64,000 nucleotides of DNA from contig ML986665.1 in NCBI GenBank assembly GCA_010094045.1, positions 1 to 64,000 on the forward strand. Reading direction: 5' to 3'. How positions within the stretch are numbered: position 1 is the stretch's first letter; the number at the start of each line of letters is the position of its first letter. Positions 25,715 through 37,439 of this stretch are shown here, in pieces. Source of the stretch: Lojkania enalia (Eukaryota > Ascomycota > Dothideomycetes > Pleosporales). Position numbers and translations under genes: made by a program. The notes under the pieces were generated by a model, which worked only from the letters and a program-made list of their open reading frames with translations, was not told the DNA's origin and ran no database searches.

Positions 25715-28700
25715 ATACGCCTTTTATAATACGGCGGTACTAGTAGATACTATCTTACAGAGCCTTTACCAAACAATAATATAATTCCTTACTATACGAT
25801 TCTCTCGCATATATAGGGAGTAGACTCTAATAAGATTACCTTTAATAACTTAATAAATAGTACTAGTATAGATAAATCTAGATATAAGAAGATTCGGTTT
25901 TACGTAGAGTAAGCTAAATAAGATAGCTTAGACTACTTCTAGATTAATATCTATTATATTAACAAGGAAAATAAGGCTAAGTTATTATATACTATTAACT
26001 CTATATTTTACTAGTATCACAACGCTGTTTAGTACTATATCTATCTATTAAATATCTTAATAGATAAGCGGAAGGTAAATAGCGATATTTTTAAGTAGGA
26101 GTCTATCTTTCGAAGAAGTAAATAGTTTACTTAAGGCTAGATACTTTAAGAGCTTCTTATACCTTATTTAGTCAAATTCTTTTCCTAGTAATATAAGTAA
26201 CTTAGTAATAAAGATTCCCTTCAATTATAGATATATACGATAACTAGTATTCTAGAGTAAATATTTAAAGGTAAACTACTGTCGCACTTTAGCGTTAATA
26301 ATTACTTATTATAGATAGAGAAATATTAGACTAAGTATAAAGAAGATAAGGTATACTTATTACTAGGAATTTTTAGAGTTTATATATCTCCCTTTTATAG
26401 TAAAGGGATGGCGAGAGTATTAACTCGACTCTAAGACGAGATTAAGAAGCTAGAGGAGTATATAAGAGACTTATATATTACTAATCCCCGACGGGATAAA
26501 GCGTATATTAAAGAGACTAAGGATAGGCTACTTAAGGAGTTGTACTACTAGATTCTCTAAAACCTAAGCTTCTTCTATTAGCGTAATAACCTATAAAGCC
26601 GGCTGCTATAGATTAAAGGTGATTCTAGTAAAGGTAAGACTATACTACTCTATAGTATTATTAATAAGCTAAGTAAGTTAACAGCTAAAATAACCCTACT
26701 CTTATACTTCTTTAATTAGGCTACTAACTCGCGCATTAACAGTATAACAGCTATACTATAAGGTCTCCTGTTTATACTTATTAACCAGCAGCTAGTATTT
26801 ATCTCGTATCTATAGAAGAAGTATAACTAGATAGATAAAGCGCTCTTTAAAGATACTAATACCTGGATTATCTTATATAAGATTTTTATAGATATCCTAT
26901 AAGACTCGACCTTAAATAATATATACTTCTTTATTAATATACTTAATAAATACGTAAAGGATTTAGAGAAACTACTAGCCTTTATTATATAGAAGTTATC
27001 TCTATTACCTTATATTAAGTAGATACTAATAAGTTGTAACTATACTAATATTAAGCAGCAACTACAACTCGATAGTTCTAGAGTAAGGCTAAGTTTTAAG
27101 CTAAAGGAAAATACTATATAAGTCTCGCGTACTGTTAATATTTATATTAACTATTATCTTATAGAATTAGAATAGATTTAATATAATCAGTTACTCTAAT
27201 TATTAGTTTAAGAGAAGATATAGTAGAAGGTAAATAATATATTTCTCTAAGTATCTCTAGTTATAAAAGAGTTTAAAGATATACAGCTCTAGAAGGTAGT
27301 ATAAGTTTTTGAAGAAGTCCTAATAGAGCTAATAGATGTATATAGACGGATAATAGAGTATATTAAGTAGTTAAAGCGCTAGAACCTAAAACTATACTAT
27401 TAGATTCTTTCTACTATTATTACTATATACCGTCCGCTACATCTATAGGAACTTTCTATTTTAGTAGACTTGCCCGATTAAGGGTCTAATATAGAGTAAA
27501 CAATTATAGTAATAGTAAATATATATAGTTTATTTCTTATATTATAGAAAGATTATATATACGTTATTTACTAGTCCGCTAGGGATTTCTTATTAGATAA
27601 AGTAGCCGTTAGCGTATTCCCGTCTAGGGCTGAGAAGGTCTACTAAAACATCTTTTTTAGATCTATCCAGGTTATATCCAGAAATCTCTAGTAAGATATA
27701 TATTAGCTAGATACGCTAGAATACCCTATTGAGCAGGTATAACAGCCTAAGCCTAATCCGCTAGCGGTATTATAGTACTTATATATCTACTAGATCGACT
27801 ACCTCTGCAAATAGATTTCTAACTCTTTAATATACGATAGGAGCATTCTTATAAGTAGAGGCGTTGTGGACGGATTTATAAGAAAGAAGTATCTTTACTA
27901 GCTTAAAGCTATTAGCCTTTACACGAGCACGTCGAAGGGTGTAGTCTCAATGTCCAGACTGGAGGCCTTAACCGAAGTAATTCCCTACCAGCTTATACTC
28001 CGTAAGATAGTCGTTGCTAATTATAATAGGAGAGAGCAGCTATATCCTTAATAATAGAAGTGGTTCGAGATACACGGCGATTTATTATATATTATAAATC
28101 GGCAATTAAGAGCAGTCCACTCCAAGTATATAGCGCGCTTCTATTTAGTCCAACTCGTAGTATTATATGAGCGCTATTTAAAGATAAAGGGCTACGGGGT
28201 ATAGTAATTAAGCCGGGAATACAGGACCGATGGAGTAACTGTCTATCGACGCTCGATGGTCACAGCTCTTATGTTAACTCCGTAGCCTTCTCCCACGACT
28301 TAACACAGCTGGCGTTGGGGTTAGGCGACAACACGGTTAAGATCTGGGATGCGAGCAGCGGCGAGTGCCTATTAACGCTCTAGGGCTATAGCCGTTATGT
28401 TAACTCTGTAGCCTTCTCCTACAACTTAACGCGGCTGGCGTTAGGGTTAGCTGACAACACGGTCAAGATCTAGGATGCGAGCAGCGGTGAGTGCCTATCA
28501 ACGCTCCAAGGCTATAGCTTTTATGTTAAATCCGTAGCCTTCTCCTACGACTTAACGCGGCTAGCGTTGGGGTCAGGCGATAACACGGCCAAGATCTGGG
28601 ATGCGAGCAGCAGCGAGTGCCTATCAACGCTCGATGGTCACAGCTCTTATATCAACTCTGTAGCCTTCTCCTACAACTCAACGCGGCTGGCGTCGGGGTT

Positions 28701-29154
28701 AGCTGATAATACGGTTAAGATCTGGGATGCGAGCAGCAGCGAGTACCTATCAACGCTCCAGAGCTATAGCTTTTATGTCCACTCTATGGCCTTCTCCCAC
28801 GACTTAATACGGCTGGCGTCGGGGTCAGGCGACAATACGGTCAAGATCTAGGATGCGAGCAGCGGTGAGTACCTATCAATGCTCCATGGCTATAGCCGGC
28901 AGGTTAACTCCGTAGCCTTCTCCTACAACTTAACACAGCTGGCGTCGGGGTTAGCTAATAATAGAGTTAAGTAAGGCCCAGGTTTGAGTCTAGATAGTAT
29001 GTAGATAATATACAATTCAGAGAACCTTCTATAGCTACTATTAGAGTATCAACCCTCATATATAACAGTATCTAAGGAAATGACTAGTATTAGTACTAGA
29101 AATAGAAGGGTATAGATATATAGGATTAAGAGTAACATGCTTAGCGCGTCCTAA
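25715..29154 (+). pseudogene. HET-NACHT-WD40 (HNWD) NLR pseudogene
   Basis: A paralogue of the intact gene at 46400-50590. HET domain: IRLL at 25715, with the start ATG mutated to ATA, then PYYTILSH near 25787 and LDYF-stop-IN (for LEYFWID) near 25930. NACHT: IKGDSSKGKT at about 26613-26642 keeps the Walker A lysine. The helical part ends with KGVVSMSRLEALTE near 27990. An intron of 53 bp starts GTAATT, contains GCTAAT and ends TAG; it sits at the same place, with the same GTAATT donor, as in the intact gene. Six WD repeats of 42 residues follow (28252 onward), then a C-terminal block with EYQPSY and a stop near 29154. Many TAA/TAG stops show it is dead by RIP. The WD array is much less mutated than the HET-NACHT part. 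Confidence 0.9.
28252..28975 (+). repeat. 126-bp WD40-encoding repeat array
   Basis: Units start at 28252, 28378, 28504, 28630, 28756 and 28882, exactly 126 bp apart, each encoding a CLSTLxGxS...VAFS...DNTVKIWDASS unit. The last unit decays after about 28970. GC content is visibly higher than in the NACHT part. Stops (a TAG for CAG near 28381 and two TAGs for TGG) are few. Confidence 0.92.
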
Positions 29155-29445
29155 GGCGCTAAAATCCTATAACGTTCTACTATTTATATTATTCTTATTT
29201 ACTATACTTTATTTATTATTCTCTCTATTTTATAGAGGGCTGGGGATCAGCATATATATATAGCTTGCTAATTTACTACAGCAAAGCTTCGAGTATACTC
29301 TAGATTAAGTAACAGGATATCTACGTGCAAGAATTACGTGTTAATTATTTACTACTATAGTCTAGCCAGAGGTAAATAAACGCCTTAATTATACTAGTAA
29401 AGGGTATAGTTAACCCCCTCTAGATATACCCTTGTGCCGAAAGTA
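29155..29445. other. 3' flank of HNWD pseudogene and inner tip of right inverted arm
   Basis: Untranslated AT-rich sequence. Bases 29421-29445 (TAGATATACCCTTGTGCCGAAAGTA) pair with 25299-25330 of the left arm, which shows that the arm was continuous with 31072 onward before the LINE insertion. Confidence 0.6.
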
Positions 29446-30248
29446 GGCCGACGACAACTCTTACCTCCCTATAGTATCAGCTAGGAACCTGTAAATACCT
29501 TACGCTCGGGTATTTTATAGAGCTGAGAAGAGTTAATACTAGCTAGTACTATTAGCTGGTTAGAGCTACTAGTAGATGGGCTATCGCCGGCCTAACTATT
29601 AATAAGTAATAAGGGAATACTTTAAAAACTATCTAACATACGATTACAAGCCGATCCTACAGTTAATAATACCTAGGTTATAGGATAAAATACCCTTAGG
29701 GTACTCTTAGGCTGCTCTATTAGAAGGAGGATATTGTTAGGTTAAATCTAGCACGCTTAAATCTATATAGAGAATAATAAGATATCTTTAGTTAGTAGGA
29801 GGGATAATACTATATCGCTTAGCTGTTCTGGGTATAGAGGGGATATAAGTAGGCGAAATCCTGCGAGACATGGTCGGCCTTATTAGAGAGATTTTATAAG
29901 GTAGTATAAAATAGATTAATAGTCTGCGGGGCGCAGTATATAATAGAAGTAATAGAAGACTGGGTAGGCGGACCGCAGTTACAACACTTTCTATATAGCT
30001 TAAGAGGACGGACGCACGTGTTAGTCTGCTGAGAGGATAGAATCCTAAGAATAGCTATCGAGGATAGAATCTTTAGGCTGGATACTAAAGTAGGCTTAAG
30101 GTATATACTAGTATTAATTTACTAGTTAGCTGTACCCCGCAAGAGGCGGATAAGGATTAAAGTAGCTATATAAGGTAGAGGGTCTATATAGGTAGACACG
30201 AAGCCGCCTCTATAATGTATTATCTTAGATATATATAAATTAATACTT
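29446..30248 (+). repeat. Segment X, copy 1
   Basis: 803 bp from GGCCGACGAC to AAATTAATACTT. Its reverse complement is 61972-62774, also 803 bp, differing mainly by RIP-type transitions. No long frame and no rRNA/tRNA recognised. A hairpin-prone stretch (ACCCTTAGGGT) lies near 29690-29704. The origin of X is unknown; it is not part of the LINE, since its junction with the LINE differs between copies. Confidence 0.85.
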
Positions 30249-30741
30249 ATTCACGTAGAAGATTAATACGGTATTCTATCTAGGTAAGTTAGTAGAGATA
30301 TACTAACAGCTAAACAGCAACGAAGCGGCTATCATCATACAGCTATAAACGGGTAAGACGTTCCTTAACAAGTATCTCTATAAGATTAAGGCTGTAGATA
30401 CCGCAGCATACGAGTATAGATATAAAGAGTTAATAGCATACTTTCTCTTCTTATATAGAAGGTAGAGATAGTAAAGAGCTAAGCTATAATAGCAGCACGG
30501 ACAGCGGTTTAGCGAGCTATCATATGCGCTAGGAGGGTACTCGAGTAGATAAGAGGGAAGCGGGCAGAGTATAGACGGACCGATTTAATACTAGAAGCTG
30601 GATATAGAAGTAGTTAGGGCGACAATTAAATTTGTAAAGAGTATAGGGCGGCTACAACTAAAGGTATAAGATAAAGCAAGTAGAGATGAGGGGGAAGTAG
30701 ATAAGCGGAGGCAGCTGAGGGTCTCCTCTTCTGTCTCGTAG
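30249..30741 (+). pseudogene. LINE ORF2 C-terminus, RIPped
   Basis: Translation runs parallel to the better preserved copy at 63315-63920: QLNSNEAAII, TGKTFLNKYLYKIKA, KELIAYFLF, with TAA/TAG for Gln/Trp and the zinc-finger cysteines partly lost. It is the region downstream of RT/RNase H in Tad-like LINEs. 5'-truncated, no function. Confidence 0.8.
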
Positions 30742-31071
30742 GTGTAGAATAATAAGCTGTCTATAAACGCGCCTCGGCTAGTATACTGCCGATTAAGAGG
30801 CGTATAACGCCGGAAATACCCTGCAGACGTAAGGCTATAACTAGTTATATAGCTTGTCCTGCATATAGTAGTATATTACTTTCCTTTTCTTTCCTTTATT
30901 AAGCATGGGGTTAGGTATTAGATAAGTAGGTCTTATAGTTGGCTTTTAAAATGGAGCAGGTATAAGGAAGTATAATATATATAGCTGGCGCTTTATAACG
31001 GCCTATACCTATAGAGTATATAGCTATAATAGAATATATATACACACACACATATATATATACTAAAGGTA

Positions 31072-31806
31072 ATAGTTTATAGATATAGCTGAAGAGAAGA
31101 GTACTATATACAGCTCTAGATAGTATAGAACCTTACTAAGCATAGCTACTACTACAGCCCTACTAGTACTTATCTCTTATAAATATAAACGATCTAAATC
31201 CTTATAACTATTAGAGGTCGTACTAAAGTATATCTTAGTAGCTAACTAAATAAACGCTAGGCCTAAAGCTTATTACTACTTCTAATCCTAAGTCGGATTT
31301 AATAATAATCTAAACGCTTATATAACTTATATAGCTATATATAAAATATATACTAGTATATAAGATAAGTAGTATAGAGTTATCTTATATTAGCCCGGAT
31401 CGGTAGTTAGCTTCTGCTAGAAGTACTAATCTATAGGCCGGTACTATATAAAACTACGCCCTGTAGCGCGTATAGAGCTAATAATAACTTCCTAGTATTA
31501 GAGCGAGGTTATAAAGGTAGAATAAAGCTATTCTACTAAAAATCGGACAAAAAAGGCTTAAGGTTAGCGCCGTAGGTAGAGAAGCATATTATACTATAAA
31601 ATAAGACGCTATATAAATTAGGCGCGGAAGCTATAATATAAATATAATTTTTAAGTAAAGTAGAATATAAACATTTAGAATTAGCTATAGTAGATTATTT
31701 TCGTAGAATTATAGTAATATTTATTATACGTATTAGCTTTCTAGTTACTGAAAGTTAAAGTACCTATTATTTATCTTACTATACAGTATATCTCGCTATA
31801 TAGTAA
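31072..31806 (-). repeat. Right arm of long inverted repeat
   Basis: Reverse-complement partner of 24115-25330. It ends TCTCGCTATATAGTAA at 31791-31806, mirroring TTACTATATAGCGAGA at 24115-24130. Beyond 31806 the two flanks no longer match. Confidence 0.85.
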
Positions 31807-33149
31807 AGGATATTAACTTAGCTATAACATTTTTAAATCCTATTTTAGATAACAGTCGGTATAATTATAGTTAAAATTGTTATAATAACAGCGTAGTAGA
31901 AAGCTCTAATATATAACCTTCTAACTTCTCCTTCCTATACTTTAATCTAAGATAGTAATACCTTAGTCTTCGCCTAAAATAGCCCTAAAATAATAGTAGG
32001 TATAAAAAGAAGGATGCAATATATTAGACCTAAGACTATTACTACTCTTAATCTAATAGTAAGCTTTATAAGAATACTTATAATGCTAAAAAACCTGCTA
32101 AAAACTACGTAGGTAAAAAGAATAGTAATAATTATAAGAAGGATTAATCTAGCAACTAAGTAATATTAGATATATAGAGTGGTAACTTTTATTAGGGTGC
32201 GTTTTAGAGGCTAAAGTTTTTCTTAAAGCTTTATCTATACCTTTTTTAGTTAATCTTAAAAGGGTTTTTTAAGAGTATCTAGTAGGATTTAAATAACATC
32301 TAATAGGTTTTAAATAATATCTAGTACTAGATTAGAGAGGTTTAGTAGTAGATTTTTATAGGTTATATTATACCTAATACTAACACAGAACTCTTTTATA
32401 TTTAGTAAGTAATTCTTAGAAATATATTTTTTAATCTTTTAAATAGAAGCTATAATAGTATTTAGAAGACTAGTCGTGATTGCGTTTTTAATACTATTAA
32501 CCTTACTCTAGATATTTTAAAAAATATCCTAATTTTAAACGGTATACAACTTTAGAAATAGACTATTTTAGACTATATTAGTAGAATTAAACTATAGTTT
32601 TAATTCTATTAGCTAATCTCTTTATATAAGAATAGAAGATACAGCCTTATATTTAGGGTTAAGATACCGGTTTTAGCGTTACTCTTATATAAAATTCGCC
32701 CTATTAGACTAATAGAGACTATAGTAATAATAAACGTTACTAGTAATATTCCTATTCTTAGTATTATTCTAGTAGATATATTTAAAAAAATATACTAGTA
32801 TACGTAATTTATATTTAATAGTTTCTAGAAGTAGTCTCTTCGGATTAGAAATAAACTCTTTACCTACTAATATAAATTAAATTAAATATATAATTCTATT
32901 TCTAGTTCTATAGTTATATTTAGAATTATCTCTATTATAGTATACCAGCTTAATAAGAGACTTAAAGAGGTACTTATAGACTAGGTAAAAAGGCTATAAG
33001 TATTTCTAGATAGAAAATATAGCGTGTAAAAGGGAAATAGAATAATAAAGTAAGGTTTATAAAAAGAGCTATTAAATTATATAAAATAGTAATATATAAT
33101 CCTAAATAAACTTAGTATTTAAGCGGATAATAGTTTAGGTATAAGTAAT
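31807..33149. other. AT-rich RIPped block
   Basis: No gene or element boundary recognised. Confidence 0.4.
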
Positions 33150-33625
33150 ATATCTAAAACTAGCTTTAAAACCTCTAATTAGAAACTACTTATTTTAGAT
33201 ATAATAATACTAGTTTAAAGCTAGAAAATATATATAAATATATAAATCTAAGACTACTCTGTACCCTATATTATAAACTTACTATCTTATATTAGTAATA
33301 AAGGAAATAAAAGTAGTAAAAGATATAGTAATAGTATTTATTTATAAGTATATATATAGTATACTATTTTAACCCGTACTAACTAGAAAATAGATAAGAA
33401 TCTTTCTTAAGAGGACGTAAAGTATAGAATTAGAAATATTCTAAACCTTTTAGTTAAAGTAGAATTATAGATATTATTATTACTATTATTATAGTAATTA
33501 TAATATTTCTAGTTCTATACTTTTATCTTTATAAAAAAAAGCGTCTAGTATAGATTAGAGGTTTTAAAATCTAGTATACTACAGCTACTTAGTTTAAATA
33601 TAGAGAGACTTCTAAAGTCTAAAGT
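33150..33625. repeat. Diverged direct repeat, copy 1
   Basis: Shares TCTAATTAGAAACTACT (near 33176) and a TATAAAAAAAAGxGTxTAGTATA block (near 33530) in the same order as 35935-36120. Copy 1 has about 200 bp more between the blocks, including an inverted repeat of TATAGAATTAGAAATATT. It could be an LTR pair of a lost element, about 2.8 kb apart. Confidence 0.4.
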
Positions 33626-35934
33626 ATAGTTCTATCTTATAATACTATAGAAAATATTATAAATATACTATAGCTCTAAATAAACTTTTTAAGGAGGTAT
33701 AAAACACTTTAATTAATATCCTCTATTATATTTTATTTATTATTTTTACTTACCTACTTTACTAAGAAAAAAATCTATTTTTAGACCTATTTTTAGGCTA
33801 GCTAGATCTGAGAACTTATAGTCTAATCGCTTATTAGCTCTATCTAATAAAGATATTTTTCTATCTCCTCTCTTATTAACCTTATATACTTTTCGCTATA
33901 AAATATAGGGTTCCTATTCTTTCTCTTTAAGAATCTATTAGTATCTAGATTAATTAATCTAAGTATTAGTTTTAGGCCGAAAAAAGGCCTAGGACTATAA
34001 TTTAAGAGTAGATCGATATCTAAAGGTATATAATCGATAATATCTATTCTACTACTCTTCTTATCGTCTAGTTTTTACTATTAATAGTTACGTTCCCCTA
34101 GAAGTATAGAGTAAGATAAGCTATATTATATAACAATCTTATTAAACAGTTTTTCTAGTTTCTTTAACTAGCTTAATTAGGGAAACGTATATTATAGTTA
34201 TATAGTTCTAAATATTATTAAAAATACTGTTAGATATTTTATCTAAGAGAATATAAATTATAATAGTTAGTACAGATCTTTTAAAGTATCTAAACTAGTA
34301 TAAGCAGCTTAAACTTAGAGAAAAAATTAGGTCTAGAGTTTTAAAATACCTTCTACTTTAATATTTAGTACTTTTCTAAAGGTCTATATCTTATTTACTA
34401 AAAATTTATTAAGCTTCTATTCTTAGTTAAATTTAGATAAGACTGTAATAAGCTTTAGCTTAATCTAACTTTTAATATTTATATTATCTAATTCTTTACT
34501 ATTTTAAATCCTTTTAATTATATCTTAAATCTCTCGTTTATTTAATTTAAACGTCTTCCTTTATTACTAAAATTACTTATCCCCTCTAGTACTAGAAAGG
34601 GGAAGAATATTATAGAGGCGTTAATCCTACATCTAGATTAGTTCTAATTTTAAGTCTATAGCTAGTATATTCTTATAAAACTACTTTTCTCTTTTAATAT
34701 TAGTATTAGATTCTTCTTCTAAAAGATAGTCTAAATACTTAACCTAAATAGTTAGCTTCTAGATTATTATATACTATTATATAATTTTTAAATTTAAGTT
34801 CTAAGTATTTTATTAGCGCTTATTTAAGAGATTATTATTATTAATATAAATTATATATTAGTAGCCGTATAATTTCTCTCTATTAAGCTTCTATAGTTTT
34901 AAAACCTAGTAAAATATATTATAATCTATTAGATAGATTAGAGGTAGTATATAAGATAGTATATAGCTAGATTTAGATGAAGAGAAGTTTTAGTTAAATA
35001 TAAGCCGGCTCGCTTTAGTATTACCGCCTTATACTTTAGAGTAGCAGCTACCTATTATAGTCTTAAAGATAAAGTTACTATAAGATCTAGATTAGAGTAT
35101 AAATTTAGTGTAGATATTATATATATAATTAGTACTATAGAACTTAAGTCTAATATAAAGCTGCCTTATAGAGAGGGTAAAGAAATTAGAGGAGCTAGAG
35201 GGTAATAGAGGGATATATATATCTAAGAGACATTCCGTATTATCTAATAGAAGAGGGACTAAAGTAGAGTATAAAGTACTGGAAGCTAAATACTACTACT
35301 TTATTATCTTAGTTTTAGGCTGGCTATATTAAACTAAACGATTTTAAGAGTACTATATAATAGCTTTTATAAAAACGTTCTAGTTCTAGACTATTTTAAA
35401 TCTACGAAACTTGTACGGATAATATACCTTTATTCCTATATAGTATTATAAGGCTAAATTCTAAAAATAGAACTATAACTAAGTTTAAATTTAAATAGAT
35501 ATCTAATTTAAACCTAAGCTTTTATAGAGTTTAATATCTAGCCTATAGCTATCTAGCTACTAAGATAGCTTTATATATTATAAGTTTATATAACTTTATA
35601 AATTCTTAGAGTTATATAAGCTAAAAATATTATAGAGAATATAAAGTAGTAGTTGTTAAATATTTTACTACTAATTTCTCCTTAGAAATTAAAGATAAAC
35701 TAAGAATAAATATAGTTCTAAATCCTTTAAATAATTAAAACTTTATATTCTTTTTTTAATCTATTAAATTTTTACTAAAATATATACTTTTTATATTAGT
35801 AGCTTAACTTAATTAGATAGAAAGTACTTTACCTTCTATACTATAAGTTTCTATAGAGGAGATAATTATAATATTAAGGCGGTATTACGTAATATATAAA
35901 TAAGAGTAAAAGGTACTAGTTTAGATACTAGTAA
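33626..35934. other. AT-rich RIPped block between direct repeats
   Basis: No recognisable protein. If the flanking repeats are LTRs, this is internal retrotransposon sequence. Confidence 0.35.
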
Positions 35935-36120
35935 TAAGCCTAAAACTAGTTTTAAAGTTTCTAATTAGAAACTACTATTTTTAGATACTATTTATTTAAA
36001 GATTAACTTATAATTACTATTATTATATTAATTATTATATTTCTATAAAAAAAAGAGTTTAGTATATTAAAGAGTTTAAAATTTAGTATAATATTACTAT
36101 TTAATTTAAATATAAAGTAA
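35935..36120. repeat. Diverged direct repeat, copy 2
   Basis: Partner of 33150-33625, with CCTAAAACTAG, TCTAATTAGAAACTACT and the AAAAAAAAGAGTTTAGTATA block in order. Confidence 0.4.
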
Positions 36121-36299
36121 TCTTAGTTAATATTAAAATTATAATCTAAAGAGAATAAAAACATCTTTTCTAATATATATATTAACTAACTATTATTAGA
36201 CTAGTAGTAATATTAGCTTAAATAACTATAAGATTTAAGTTATTATAAACTTAAATTAATATTAGTAAAATTGTTAAATATTATAGTATTAAACGTTAT

Positions 36300-36578
36300 T
36301 ATAATAATATAAAGAAATTGTTCTATAAAAAGCTTTATATATAATCTTATCTTAAAACCTTTTACTTATCTTATCCTACCTCTAGTTCTACTCCTTTTCC
36401 TATCTATATATAGTTATATACTCCCTTATAAGTAGCATAATAGTTTTTCTATATCCTTTTATATAAGGTCTATAAGTATTAATAGAATTTTTAGATCTCT
36501 AATCCCCTATATACTTTTATATACTTTTAAGTAGATTTATACTATATTTAGACCTATTATCTTATCTACGCTATTATA
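36300..36578 (+). mobile_element. Solo LTR of gypsy family A, RIPped
   Basis: Aligns with 22018-22277 over its whole length, with a small extra stretch near 36335-36355. It begins TATAATAATATAAAG and ends CTATTATA where the intact copy has CCGTTACA. A perfect 5-bp duplication, GTTAT, flanks it (36295-36299 and 36579-36583). Confidence 0.88.
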
Positions 36579-36583
36579 GTTAT

Positions 36584-36720
36584 AATACTAAATATTATAG
36601 TAGCTAAAATATATAATAGAATAGGGGTAAATATATATATATATAAGAACTATACTCTACTAGCTTATAAAAATAATAATAATTAATATATCTATTACTT
36701 CTTATAATAAAAATTTAATA
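36584..36720. repeat. Tandem unit, copy 1 (empty site for gypsy B)
   Basis: TATTATAGTAGCTAAAATAT ... ACTATACTCTACTAGCTT ... TATTACTTCTTATAATAA runs uninterrupted here. In copy 2 the same sequence is split exactly at CTCTA by the gypsy B element. The unit also continues leftwards across the solo LTR at 36300-36578. Confidence 0.8.
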
Positions 36721-36840
36721 AATTTTAGACTTAATATTACTATAACCCTCTTATAGAAAAAAATTTATATTAACTTTAAAATTAAAATAGAAATATATAT
36801 ATTAAATATTATAGTATTAAATATTATAGTACTAAATATT

Positions 36841-37057
36841 TGTTATAGAATTAGCTTCTATCTAATCCTATATTACCTCGTCTATTATATATAGACCTGA
36901 ACCCCTAATATATATATATACAACCTAATATCTATCTCTTTTCTCTCTTTATCTAAACGTTTTAAACTATTATAGTAGTAGTATATTAGTTATCTATATA
37001 GCTTAATCTAATACTTATTTATTTAGTATTAATAATCCAATGCGCGTTACTATAATA
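36841..37057. mobile_element. Solo LTR, third family (TGTTATAG...CTATAATA)
   Basis: 217 bp with inverted terminal bases TGTTATAG and CTATAATA (CTATAACA before mutation), flanked by a perfect ATATT duplication (36836-36840 and 37058-37062). No related internal sequence is seen in the window, so the superfamily is not certain. It lies in copy 2 of the tandem unit. Confidence 0.75.
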
Positions 37058-37123
37058 ATATTATAGTAGCTAAAATATATAATAGAGTAGAGGTAAATAT
37101 ATATATATAAGAGCTATACTCTA
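37058..37123. repeat. Tandem unit, copy 2, left part
   Basis: Continues the unit (ATTATAGTAGCTAAAATATA ... GAGCTATACTCTA) up to the gypsy B target site. It resumes at 43095 with CTCTACTAGCTTGTAAAATA. Confidence 0.8.
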
Positions 37124-37426
37124 TATTATAGACGTTTACATATAGTTAGTTAATCGTACTTTAGGTAGTTAACTCTATTACTATATACTATATATAAATA
37201 TTAAAATATTATATAAAGAATAGAGATATCTATATTATATAGGTTTTTATAGGAGCTAGGTCTATACTACTATATAGGCTAACCGGATTAATAAAACCTT
37301 CCTCTATTATAGTTAAGATAAGTCGGTTATATTCTAGCTAGCAGCTAATAGTTGTTGCTAGCAGCTAGTTTAGGTATTATAATAAGGGTAGTATAGGTGT
37401 AGAGGTGTCGTAGTATTACTGTAATA
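37124..37426 (-). repeat. 3' LTR of gypsy B, RIPped
   Basis: The same 303-bp length as the 5' LTR. Across the first 25 positions every difference is a C/T or G/A transition (TATTATAGACG against TGTCACGGACG). Confidence 0.93.
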
Positions 37427-37439
37427 ATACCCCCCTTTT
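37427..37439 (-). other. Polypurine tract of gypsy B
   Basis: The plus strand ATACCCCCCTTTT is, on the coding strand, AAAAGGGGGGTAT directly before the 3' LTR. Confidence 0.8.

Larger units (their letters stand above)
29446..31058 (+). mobile_element. Chimeric insertion: segment X fused to a truncated LINE
   Basis: Made of an 803-bp segment X (29446-30248) joined to the 3' end of a LINE (30249 onward), whose ORF2 terminates at the TAG at 30739-30741, then the LINE 3' UTR and an AC-rich tail near 31041-31052. Flanked by a candidate 13-bp target duplication, TGTGCCGAAAGTA (29433-29445) and TATACTAAAGGTA (31059-31071), differing only by transitions. The same X is joined to the same LINE at another point in the copy at 61307-62774. 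Template switching during target-primed reverse transcription explains this best. Confidence 0.78.
24115..31806 (+). mobile_element. Candidate TIR-bounded element carrying an HNWD gene
   Basis: A long inverted repeat brackets a RIPped HET-NACHT-WD40 gene. The left arm is 24115-25330. The right arm is 31072-31806 plus 29421-29445, split by the chimeric LINE insertion at 29446-31058. Arms align over about 0.77 kb with mostly transition differences; the left arm has about 440 extra bp (roughly 24700-25140). The outermost sequence is TTACTATATAGCGAGA on both sides. Inside the tip an 8-bp motif (ACTATATA) is repeated after a 9-bp spacer, and the same layout (ACCGGACA twice, 9-bp spacer) occurs at 45401 beside the intact HNWD gene. 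No transposase is seen inside, so it would be non-autonomous. No clear target duplication was found. An alternative is two inverted copies of one repeat that happen to flank the gene. Confidence 0.6.

Noticed and set aside
31072..31235. Inverted repeats at the two HNWD loci being the same inner sequence
   Set aside because: The inner arms at 25.1/31.1 kb and 46.1/50.9 kb do not align; only the outer end (45400-45780) is shared.
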